Shown here in pieces: positions 1 through 7,073 of a DNA stretch of 18,466 nucleotides (within the stretch, counting starts at the first letter, position 1; every line of letters starts with the position of its first letter). The stretch is from Rickettsiales bacterium. Lineage in GTDB: Bacteria; Pseudomonadota; Alphaproteobacteria; Rickettsiales; JANQQO01. The notes under the pieces are model-generated. The model ran no database searches. It was not told the origin of the DNA and saw only the letters and a list, made by a program, of their open reading frames with translations. The position numbers and the translations under genes are program-made. The DNA lies in contig JANQQO010000223.1 of the NCBI GenBank assembly GCA_028289305.1, positions 1 through 18,466 of the forward strand, in the 5' to 3' direction.

Positions 1-2
1 CG

Positions 3-1490
3 TATATCAGCTTCCGCGTGGTGGATAACGCTGTGAATGGCTATGGCCTGCGCTGGAATGTTGACGAACGCGTGCAGGTCTTCACCAACCCACTCTGGAC
101 GCTGCTCCACATTCCGCTGTATTACATCACTGGAGAAGAGTTTTATACCGGCATCGGCGTGTCGATGTTCTTCTCATGCGCTGCCTTCCTCATTCTTGCT
201 ACGCTGATATTCAGAAAACCCCTGCTTTTTTTTACGATCCTTGTACTTCCTCTGATTTTATCAAAGGCATTTCGTGAATATGCCATATCTGGTCTTGAAA
301 ACCCCTTCACCTTTTTCATGATCGCCCTCTGTGTCATGAAGGTGGTGGAGCAAAAGAAACAATGGCCTTGGCTGCCAATGGTGCTTATTGCCACATTTGC
401 TGCACTAAACCGCTTGGATACTATTTTGTTGTTTATTCCTCTCCTGGCGTTTCATTGTATAAAAGACATCAAATCCTTGCCCTATGCGAAGCTGTTTATA
501 AGAGTCATGCCACTGATAGCATGGTTCCTGTTCAGCCTTTTATATTATGGCTTTTTGTTCCCCAATACCAAATACGCCAAGCTGAACACCGGTTTTTCGC
601 AACATGTTTATATAGAGCAGGGCGTGCGTTATGGGCTGCATTTGCTGCATAATGACCCGCTTACTGCCTCGGTCATTCTCTTAGGTCTTCTCTTCACGCT
701 ATACCAAACCATAAAGGCGCTGCGCCAGAAAGACCTCCTCACATATAATATCGCAGCACTCGGCTGGGGAGGGGTGCTGTATTCTGCCTATGTCATCTAT
801 ATCGGCGGTGATTTTATGTCTGGCCGTTTCTGGTCAACCGTATTTTTCCTCTATATCGCGTTGTTTGCCGTTTCTGGCTATACGCTCTCCGATCGCCTGC
901 GCCCAAAATATATTGCCATGTTTACCGGCATGCTTTTGCTCACCTTCTTTCTACGTGATATCACGAAGTACCAAGAAATCACCACAGAACACCACATTTC
1001 GGATGAGCGCGCGTTTTACGACCATCACTTAGCACTATTTAGCAAAGAGCCGATGCTCATGCGGGCAGATGGGTGGTCACAAAAGGGCATAGAGCACGCC
1101 AATACGGCGCAAAAATTACGCGATACAGGAAAAACATTCGTTGCCATAGAGGGTAGTGTAGGGCGTATGGGCTATTTTGCTGGGCCAGAGGTGGTTTTTG
1201 TAGACTGGCTTGCCATCACAGATCCGCTGCTCGCTCGCTTGCCTGCAAATATGGCGGAGTTCCGCATCGGCCATCTCGCTAGAGAAATCCCAGAAGGCTA
1301 TATCCACGCCAGGGAGACGGGTGATCTGGGCAAGATGCATCCCGCGTTGCAGGAGTATTATCAGGCATTGCGTAGCATCACCACAGATCCAGTGTTTGCA
1401 TCACAGCGGCTTGAAACACTGCTCCGTTTCCATCTCGGCCAGTATGACCACCTGAAACACGCCTACCTCGCTAGCAAAACCACTCCCTAA
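3..1490 (+). CDS. Multi-spanning membrane glycosyltransferase (GT-C/AftB-like), 5' end outside window
   Basis: The reading frame is open to the left edge; the codons before the GTG at 18 read YISFR and fit the family, so that GTG is probably internal and the gene is 5'-partial. Near the N-terminus, NGYGLRWN...ERVQVFTNPLW matches the conserved 'G.GL.WN.GERV.GYTNPLW' block of GT-C membrane sugar transferases that use polyprenyl-phosphate sugars (AftB-like and related LPS/cell-envelope enzymes). About eight or nine hydrophobic segments follow, up to roughly residue 315. A soluble C-terminal region of about 150 residues contains GRMGYFAGPEVVFVDWLAI and TDPLLARLP, which I recognise from the tail of this same family. 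The likely role is transfer of a sugar to an envelope glycan on the periplasmic face; donor and acceptor cannot be told. The gene ends in TAA with no T-rich terminator on its own strand. Confidence 0.75.
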   Translation, partial: YISFRVVDNAVNGYGLRWNVDERVQVFTNPLWTLLHIPLYYITGEEFYTGIGVSMFFSCAAFLILATLIFRKPLLFFTILVLPLILSKAFREYAISGLENPFTFFMIALCVMKVVEQKKQWPWLPMVLIATFAALNRLDTILLFIPLLAFHCIKDIKSLPYAKLFIRVMPLIAWFLFSLLYYGFLFPNTKYAKLNTGFSQHVYIEQGVRYGLHLLHNDPLTASVILLGLLFTLYQTIKALRQKDLLTYNIAALGWGGVLYSAYVIYIGGDFMSGRFWSTVFFLYIALFAVSGYTLSDRLRPKYIAMFTGMLLLTFFLRDITKYQEITTEHHISDERAFYDHHLALFSKEPMLMRADGWSQKGIEHANTAQKLRDTGKTFVAIEGSVGRMGYFAGPEVVFVDWLAITDPLLARLPANMAEFRIGHLAREIPEGYIHARETGDLGKMHPALQEYYQALRSITTDPVFASQRLETLLRFHLGQYDHLKHAYLASKTTP

Positions 1491-1493
1491 CAC

Positions 1494-1527
1494 AAAAAAA
1501 GACCCCGATGCATAATGCACCGGGGTC
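1494..1527 (-). terminator. Rho-independent terminator of the 1554-2570 gene
   Basis: Read on the minus strand, GACCCCG (1527-1521) pairs with CGGGGTC (1507-1501), with further TGCA/TGCA pairing inside, and is followed at once by seven Ts (1500-1494). It lies 26 bases past the stop codon of the minus-strand gene. On the plus strand the hairpin is not followed by a T run, so it should work mainly for the minus-strand gene. Confidence 0.9.
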
Positions 1528-1553
1528 GAAAAACGTTGAAGAGTAGGAAGTCC

Positions 1554-2570
1554 TTACTCAGATTCTCTTTCCGCCTTTATACGGTCGACTTCTTCTTTGA
1601 GTTTCCGTTCCAGCTCCTCCCTGAGCTGGCTCAGTTCTTGTTGAACCTGTTGATCACGAATCCCCGTTGGGGTGTGCCGTTTCGGCCCAGGGAACGAGGG
1701 AGCTAATGTCTCCTGCCTCTGCAAGATGGCCGAGATATCGGTACCTCCCATCTCGTCGATAGCGTCAGCACCGCCTAGCCCTTTAACCATATCAGGGCCA
1801 ACATTCTTCTGTTGTAACGTAGCGTCCGTTTCTGCGGTAGCTACGTCTCCGGTAGGTGTAGGCTTTGCCTTTTTGGGGCTAGGCTCTGCAGGTGGAGGCG
1901 CGTCCTTCAGGGTTTCGCAGAGAAAATCTTCATTCACCACTGTAAAGGTCCTGTCCACCCAGGCCTCTGCTTCAGGCTCTATGTCCGAGAAAGATCCCTC
2001 TTTCTCGGCCAAGAATTCCAGAGCACCAATGAGATCACCTTGGAGCACAAGAAATGTCCTTATGAAAGCATCTTCGCGCGCCGAAGCGCATTTCTGAAAC
2101 TCAACCCCACCTTCCTTGGTAGGCTGGAACTTCCACACAAAGTGGTGGAACGGTTCGTCGAGGACGGTAAGATACCGCCAAACATCCAGGAAGACTTGCA
2201 CATCCGTTTCGCTGATGAGTGCACGAGTTTCACTTGCGCAATCATACTGCTCATGCACATCGAAGATGCGCTGGCGAATCACCTTGATGGGAACTCCATC
2301 AAGAGGTTGTCCAGGATATTCCTGGAGTCTACGGAGTCCTTCTTCGAGCTCTTCAGGGCGCTTAGCAACGCACTGCTTAAAGAGATCGAGCGTATTTACA
2401 GGAACCTCGAAACGTTGATGAGGTCTGTGCGGAACACGCTTTGTAGCGTGGGTTACTTGGGCCTTATCCAGCCAAGCGTTAAAGGCATAGATGCCCACCA
2501 CGAACAGAACCAGAACGACCACTATTGCCACTAAAAGCAAAAGTGGTGAAAACTTGCTCTTCCTACTCAT
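1554..2570 (-). CDS. Unrecognised single-pass membrane protein with C-terminal coiled coil
   Basis: I do not recognise a family. The 338-residue protein has a short basic N-terminus (MSRKSK), one strong transmembrane segment at about residues 9-30, then a mostly helical region with four cysteines (C67, C111, C161, C218). A Pro/Ala/Lys-rich linker follows at about 222-245, and a highly charged C-terminal helix with heptad-like spacing (about 305-338) likely forms a coiled coil. With a basic N-terminus the body should face the periplasm, where the cysteines could form two disulfides. The ATG at 2570 is preferred over the GTG at 2582 because AGGTGG sits 8 bases upstream of it. It is a monocistronic gene with its own promoter and terminator. 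Function unknown. Confidence 0.7.
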   Translation of the reverse strand: MSRKSKFSPLLLLVAIVVVLVLFVVGIYAFNAWLDKAQVTHATKRVPHRPHQRFEVPVNTLDLFKQCVAKRPEELEEGLRRLQEYPGQPLDGVPIKVIRQRIFDVHEQYDCASETRALISETDVQVFLDVWRYLTVLDEPFHHFVWKFQPTKEGGVEFQKCASAREDAFIRTFLVLQGDLIGALEFLAEKEGSFSDIEPEAEAWVDRTFTVVNEDFLCETLKDAPPPAEPSPKKAKPTPTGDVATAETDATLQQKNVGPDMVKGLGGADAIDEMGGTDISAILQRQETLAPSFPGPKRHTPTGIRDQQVQQELSQLREELERKLKEEVDRIKAERESE

Positions 2571-2705
2571 TTTTCCGTCCACCTTTCCGGTAAACTAAGC
2601 TTAAGCCCTCACTCGAGAGCCAAGCACACATATCTCAAAAGCATCCGCCCTACACCGTTGTATGGCGCGACGCTTATCTAGCAAAAAATAGCAAAAACCA
2701 GTATC

Positions 2706-2734
2706 ACTATAGCAGGCTTTGCTTATATATGCAA
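2706..2734 (-). promoter_or_regulatory. Promoter for the 1554-2570 gene
   Basis: On the minus strand TTGCAT (2734-2729), a 17-base spacer, then TATAGT (2711-2706), preceded by TG one base away (extended -10). The predicted start near 2699 leaves a leader of about 130 bases. The -35 is poor and the -10 is good. Confidence 0.5.
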
Positions 2735-2784
2735 CTATTTTATGGTAAATATAAAATTAAAAATAAGTATTTTAATGGGGTTTT

Positions 2785-5292
2785 TTAGGCCGCTGCAGCG
2801 CCGCCTCCTAATTCCCGTAAGAATGCTTCCACCATCGCCAATTCATCCCTAACCTTCTGATAAAGCTCTTTTTTCTCTTCTTCGGTGCTGATGAAGGCTT
2901 CTTCCGCCTCTTTACACAGCGCGGAGAGGGTAAACGCCCCTAAATTTGCTGCAGCCCCCTTCATTTTATGCGCAGCTTTACGCCAATCCTGGCTTTCACC
3001 GCCGTAACAGGTGCGGCGCAACACGTCGATACCTTCCTCTGATTGCGTGATAAACAGCTCAAAAATCTCTTTTTCTTCTTCCTTATCGCCGTCGGTAAAC
3101 ATCCGCAAATGCCCCACATCCACCGGCGCATTTTCATCCTGCTGTGCAGATTCTGTTTCCGCTTTTGCTACCGCCTCACTGCCGGCAAATTCCATCCGCA
3201 CAGACGACCATTTATTGATCGTCTCGCGCAGAATCTGCGGGTTTATCGGCTTGCTGACATAATCATCCATCCCGGTTCTCAGGCATTTTTCACGATCCCC
3301 CACCATGGCATTTGCCGTCATCGCAATAATCGGGATATGCTGCGTCAGCCCTTTTTCTTGTTCACGAATAATCGTGGTCGTCTCATACCCGTCCATTTCC
3401 GGCATCTGGCAATCCATAAATACCATGTCATAATGTGTCTCACCCATGCGTTCGAGCGCCTCTTTGCCGTTGTCTGCCATATCAATCGCCTCAAAGCCCA
3501 GCTTGCGCAGCAATTTCTCGGCAAATTTTTGATTCACCGGGTGGTCCTCCACGATCAAAATCCGCATTTCCTTCTCAATATGTGCATCCGCGCCAATATG
3601 CATGCTATTGCGCACCTGCATAACCTCTTCGGGCTTTGCCGGCGTCAGCGGAATCGTGAACCAGAAGTTCGAGCCCTCGCCCTCAACGCTTTCCACGCCA
3701 ATCACGCCGCCCATCATCTCAATCAGCTGCTTACAAATCGCGAGCCCAAGGCCCGTACCGCCATATTTGCGGGTGGTCGATTCATCCGCCTGCGTAAATT
3801 TATTGAAAATATCCTCCTGATGCGCCTCAGGAATGCCAATACCGGTGTCTTTCACGCTACAATGCAAGCCCACCCCGTTGGCGAAGGCCTGCTCGCATAA
3901 TTCCACCGTCACGCCTCCAGCTTCGGTAAACTTAATCGCATTGCTTACCAAATTGGTAATCACCTGGCGAATACGCCCCGGGTCTCCCACTATATACGGC
4001 GTTAGGTTATCCTCATAACAATATGTTAATTCTATATTTTTATCAGCCGCATTGCTCCGCAATAGCTCCACTACATCTTGTCCGCTGGCTTTCATATCAA
4101 ACGGTAAAACCTCCAGCGTCAGCGCCCCGGCTTCTATCTTCGAGAAATCCAGAATATCATTCAGTATCACCAATAGCTCCTGCCCAGAGTTATAGACGGC
4201 CTTATTACAGTCATACTGCTCCTGATCCAGCTTCGTTTCTAGCAGCAGCGCCGACATCCCAATAATCCCATTCATCGGTGTACGCAGCTCATGGCTCATA
4301 TTGGCCAAAAACTCACTTTTTGCTTTATTCGCGCTTTCTGCAGCCTCCTTCGCTTCCATCAGATACTCTTTCGCTAATTGGCGCTCAATCACATGCCCAA
4401 GCTGTTCACCAATATTATCCATTGTCTCAAGCAGTTGCTCATCGGGCTCCCGTGCGTGCTTGGAGAAGAACTCCATCACGGCAAATATGGTATCTTCCAC
4501 CTTAATCGGGAAGGCAAAGCCCGCGCGCACGCCACATTGTCGCGCACCTTCTTTGCGTAAAAACAGCGGGTCTTCTATCGTGTCCATAATCCATATGGGT
4601 TTGCCTTCAGAAAACACCTGGCCAATCCACCCAGCGCCTGGTTCGAAGGTTAATTCTTCAGAACATTCTTTAAATGCCTGAATATCAAGATTATCTTTTG
4701 CATGCCATAATGTGGAGCTTACCAGTTTCTTCTTCTCTGCATCGTATAAATAGCAATGCCCCATCGACCAGCCAATAGTTGTACACACCGCGTTAATCGC
4801 CGCTTGTATTGCATCTTCTTTGCTATCTGCCTTGTTCGCTGCACTGGCAACCTCGGTTAGCAGCTGCATCATTTTCCCCTTCGCCTTCACATCTTTTTCG
4901 GTCTTTTTCTGCTGCGAAATATCTCGTACCACCACGATGATCGTAATATCATCTTTCATCTCGACTTTGCTGAGACCAAAGGTGATAGGGAATATCACTC
5001 CCTCGTTATTTACCGCCTGCACCTCGCGCACAAAGCCGATATCGCCTTCTTCTTCCGCATCCCCTGTCTGTGTATAGGCATAAAAATACAAATCATGCAT
5101 TTTGTATTCATCTTCAGAGATCAACATCTTGATGTTCTGGCCGACAATATCCGCTTCGGCATAGCCAAAGATACGCTCCGCTGCTGGGCTAAAGCTCTTA
5201 ATGCTCCCATCCACATCCGTGGTGATAATCCCATCCACGATGTTGTTGAGAATCGCCTGTATATGCTGAGTATTATAATCCATTGTATTCAT
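2785..5292 (-). CDS. Cytosolic hybrid histidine kinase: PAS-GAF-HisKA-HATPase-REC-HPt
   Basis: An 835-residue sensor kinase with every phosphorelay module in one chain and no membrane segment. Domains in order: PAS (about 6-128), GAF (about 145-305), HisKA with H-box NMSHELRTP (phospho-His H334), HATPase with N-box (N451 region), G1 DTGIGIP (482-488) and G2 GGTGLGLAI (511-519), a receiver (about 576-695; acidic E582/D583, phospho-Asp D627 in FMDCQMPEMDG, K681), and a C-terminal HPt domain with H775 in AAHKMKGAAANLG. All catalytic residues are present, so autophosphorylation and relay H334 to D627 to H775 are expected. The ATG at 5292 is chosen because AAGGA lies 7 bases upstream and longer starts would run into the upstream gene. 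It sits 28 bases after the response regulator gene at 5321-6199, which is the natural final receiver. The signal sensed by PAS/GAF is unknown. Confidence 0.93.
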   Translation of the reverse strand: MNTMDYNTQHIQAILNNIVDGIITTDVDGSIKSFSPAAERIFGYAEADIVGQNIKMLISEDEYKMHDLYFYAYTQTGDAEEEGDIGFVREVQAVNNEGVIFPITFGLSKVEMKDDITIIVVVRDISQQKKTEKDVKAKGKMMQLLTEVASAANKADSKEDAIQAAINAVCTTIGWSMGHCYLYDAEKKKLVSSTLWHAKDNLDIQAFKECSEELTFEPGAGWIGQVFSEGKPIWIMDTIEDPLFLRKEGARQCGVRAGFAFPIKVEDTIFAVMEFFSKHAREPDEQLLETMDNIGEQLGHVIERQLAKEYLMEAKEAAESANKAKSEFLANMSHELRTPMNGIIGMSALLLETKLDQEQYDCNKAVYNSGQELLVILNDILDFSKIEAGALTLEVLPFDMKASGQDVVELLRSNAADKNIELTYCYEDNLTPYIVGDPGRIRQVITNLVSNAIKFTEAGGVTVELCEQAFANGVGLHCSVKDTGIGIPEAHQEDIFNKFTQADESTTRKYGGTGLGLAICKQLIEMMGGVIGVESVEGEGSNFWFTIPLTPAKPEEVMQVRNSMHIGADAHIEKEMRILIVEDHPVNQKFAEKLLRKLGFEAIDMADNGKEALERMGETHYDMVFMDCQMPEMDGYETTTIIREQEKGLTQHIPIIAMTANAMVGDREKCLRTGMDDYVSKPINPQILRETINKWSSVRMEFAGSEAVAKAETESAQQDENAPVDVGHLRMFTDGDKEEEKEIFELFITQSEEGIDVLRRTCYGGESQDWRKAAHKMKGAAANLGAFTLSALCKEAEEAFISTEEEKKELYQKVRDELAMVEAFLRELGGGAAAA

Positions 5293-5320
5293 ATGGGTTT
5301 CCTTTGACGGCACACACACG

Positions 5321-6199
5321 CTAGTGCACGCTATTTTCCACCTCATGCACATAGTGCAACAGCTTCTCTTTCGGGAATGGCTTCGTGATGAAGCCTTTCG
5401 CGCCTTCTTCAATGGCAGCGATGATATATTCCTTAAAACTATTACCGCTCAGCATCACTACGAATGCATTCGGGTCCATTTCTAGGATCTTTTGCAGCAC
5501 CACATGCCCACTGATATCTGGTAAATCGATATCCAGGAACACCATATTCGGTGCGTTTAGCGCATAAGATTGCAAGGCTTCTTGTCCATTTCCTGCCTCA
5601 ATAATCGTATGATCTTTCTTTAAGATATTGCGGACAATACGGCGTGAGAACAGATCATCTTCTACCAATAAGATATGAGTATCTGGGCGCTCTTCACGCT
5701 TCTTTAATACGTTCTCCACCACTTCATCATCAATTGTGACTTGTGGAGTAGGCTGTATAACCGGCTCATCAGCTTTTTCACGCTTTTCTACCTCTTCTGT
5801 CTTCACGCTCAGCAGCTTTTGTCGACATACGGCAAAGAATGCGTCCTTTTCCACGCTTAGATCATACACCTGGCAAAACGCATCTCCGTCTATCCCGCTA
5901 CCTTCAATACTTTCCTTGAAAAGGTCGGTCATATAGAGGCTTACTTTGTCCAATATCTTTGTCGCCACACCCAGAAAGACTAAGAAGATATCGCCATCTT
6001 CACATAGGAATACTTGTCCCTTTTCATCTTTCAGTAGATCCTTGATGATGTTAAGCAGCACCTGCGTGCGCATGCCTTCACGATAGCTTGCATCTAGCTT
6101 GGAAAAATTTAAATGAATTGCGCGCCAGCTTGTGGTGTTCTGAATGCTGGAAACCATCTCTGATAAGCGCATTTCTGCATCTGTTGTTATAATCTGCAT
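5321..6199 (-). CDS. Response regulator with unusual N-terminal (degenerate GGDEF-like?) domain and C-terminal receiver
   Basis: A 292-residue protein whose receiver is at the C-terminus (about 174-290): acidic pocket E180/D181/D182, phospho-Asp D223 in VFLDIDLPDISG, S251 and K273 in ITKPF. The first 135 residues are not a standard output domain. Their order of elements, AIHLNFSKLD, then a long helix, then FLCEDGDIFLVF (64-75), recalls a GGDEF domain with EDGDIF in place of the signature; this is a tentative resemblance, and such a domain would lack cyclase activity. A charged linker (about 133-172) joins the halves. AGGAG six bases before the ATG fixes the start. It is the first gene of an operon with the hybrid kinase and probably takes phosphate from its HPt domain. 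Its ribosome-binding site lies inside a perfect hairpin. Confidence 0.85.
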   Translation of the reverse strand: MQIITTDAEMRLSEMVSSIQNTTSWRAIHLNFSKLDASYREGMRTQVLLNIIKDLLKDEKGQVFLCEDGDIFLVFLGVATKILDKVSLYMTDLFKESIEGSGIDGDAFCQVYDLSVEKDAFFAVCRQKLLSVKTEEVEKREKADEPVIQPTPQVTIDDEVVENVLKKREERPDTHILLVEDDLFSRRIVRNILKKDHTIIEAGNGQEALQSYALNAPNMVFLDIDLPDISGHVVLQKILEMDPNAFVVMLSGNSFKEYIIAAIEEGAKGFITKPFPKEKLLHYVHEVENSVH

Positions 6200-6205
6200 A
6201 TCTAT

Positions 6206-6241
6206 CTCCTATTGCAAAAATATATTTCATAGCAATAGGAG
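6206..6241 (-). promoter_or_regulatory. Perfect 10-bp inverted repeat that buries the Shine-Dalgarno of the 6199 gene
   Basis: In the message, CTCCTATTGC (6241-6232) and GCAATAGGAG (6215-6206) are perfect complements separated by a 16-base A/T-rich loop. The AGGAG used to start the response-regulator gene lies wholly in the 3' arm, which ends 6 bases before the ATG. Folded, it would hide the ribosome-binding site (thermometer-like or protein/ligand-gated). The same dyad could instead act as a DNA operator. Confidence 0.6.
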
Positions 6242-6269
6242 CGAAAACCATGCCATTACATAGGTATCC

Positions 6270-6282
6270 GCATATAATATGC
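6270..6282. repeat. 13-bp palindrome in the leader/promoter region of the kinase operon
   Basis: GCATAT-A-ATATGC is a perfect 6-bp dyad around one central base, 71 bases upstream of the response-regulator start. It could be a regulator site or overlap a -10 element. No convincing -35/-10 pair was found on the minus strand in 6200-6396, so the operon promoter is unplaced. Confidence 0.35.
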
Positions 6283-6370
6283 TGATATATATAGTGAATC
6301 TGCTTGTTTTCGAGTGAGGGCAGAGAGGTGGTTTCTACCAGAACTGTTCAAGAATATGGCAGAATAGGAG

Positions 6371-6391
6371 CCTGTCTTCTTTTAGGACAGG
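6371..6391 (-). terminator. Weak hairpin after yfiR
   Basis: CCTGTC (6391-6386 on the minus strand) pairs with GACAGG (6376-6371) across a 9-base loop just after the yfiR stop. It is followed by CTCCTATTCT rather than a real T run, so it may be a poor terminator or allow read-through into the kinase operon. Confidence 0.3.
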
Positions 6392-6396
6392 TAGGG

Positions 6397-6954
6397 TTAA
6401 CCTACGATTGTAGCAAGTTCTAGGAGCTTTGCACTCAGCCTAATGCCAGAATTACCCATGGCTTTTTTGTTGACCTCAAAGCGCACCTTTCCGCCTTGGG
6501 TAACAAAGCCAATTACCCCACCGCGTGCCGCAAAGCCACGAATATCGCTTACCGTTAATACGGGCGCGTTTCCAACGGCGCTTAACACCGAATCCAGCGC
6601 ATTGCGCTCAGACGTGCCAATGAAAACCAGGTCACAGGAGGTGATATTATCCAGACTGATATTTTTTTGCAGCTGAATCGGCATACCTCTAACCTTACGT
6701 TTTTGTATGGGGCGTAATGCTCCACCAAAAGGATCATTGCCGTAAATACAAACAGTCACCTTCTTATTTTTGGTAATATTGGAAGCATCTGGCCAAGTAT
6801 CTACAAATTTCAAGAAGTTATAAAGCATACCTGCTTTAATGGCATATTCTTTAGAAGCGTCTTGCGCGCGCAAATAGGGTGTATGTACAAAAAATATGCA
6901 TAGCACCAAACACAGCATCACCGCTGGGCGCAGGCGAAGAAAACTACTATGCAT
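6397..6954 (-). CDS. yfiR: YfiR-family (DUF4154) periplasmic regulatory protein
   Basis: A 185-residue exported protein. From the ATG at 6954, MHSSFLRLRP and a hydrophobic core to about residue 26 form a signal peptide with cleavage near LRA-QD (30). The mature part has the family marks: YAIKAGMLYNFLKFVDTWP (37-55), VCIYGNDPFG, and near the end FAARGGVIGFVTQGGKVRFE (141-160) and SAKLLELATIV. In Pseudomonas YfiR binds the periplasmic CHASE8 region of the cyclase YfiN and represses it. C69 and C107 could form one disulfide; the second cysteine pair I recall from the Pseudomonas protein is absent. A longer start at 7044 is possible but would bury the signal peptide; neither start has a clear Shine-Dalgarno. 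It follows the TonB receptor gene on the same strand and is probably co-transcribed with it. Its partner here is likely the CHASE8 kinase at 10197. Confidence 0.88.
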   Translation of the reverse strand: MHSSFLRLRPAVMLCLVLCIFFVHTPYLRAQDASKEYAIKAGMLYNFLKFVDTWPDASNITKNKKVTVCIYGNDPFGGALRPIQKRKVRGMPIQLQKNISLDNITSCDLVFIGTSERNALDSVLSAVGNAPVLTVSDIRGFAARGGVIGFVTQGGKVRFEVNKKAMGNSGIRLSAKLLELATIVG

Positions 6955-7073
6955 CACGTGTGTTGAGTTATTGCTACTCGCGAATAACGTAAAGGAGAGA
7001 GGTGTGTCTAAAAACTTCGTAAAACTGCTATACGACGCTACCATGCGTTAACCAATCTATTGATACAATACCC

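Noticed and set aside
2040..2534. 164-codon plus-strand frame inside the 1554-2570 gene
   Set aside because: It is antisense to a frame with a real promoter, ribosome-binding site and terminator.
2756..2775. A/T-rich hairpin after the hybrid kinase gene as a terminator
   Set aside because: The stem is only A-T pairs with a bulge, so it is too weak to support.
3043..3900. 285-codon frame on the plus strand inside the hybrid kinase gene
   Set aside because: It is antisense to a kinase with all motifs intact, has no recognisable domain, and its composition is that of a shadow frame.
5293..5412. 40-residue N-terminal extension of the hybrid kinase
   Set aside because: It overlaps the end of the upstream response-regulator gene, is a Cys/Arg/Ser-rich out-of-frame reading, and the ATG at 5292 has a good Shine-Dalgarno.
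6955..7044. Longer start for yfiR
   Set aside because: It would put 30 residues before a clear signal peptide, and no ribosome-binding site precedes the 7044 ATG.
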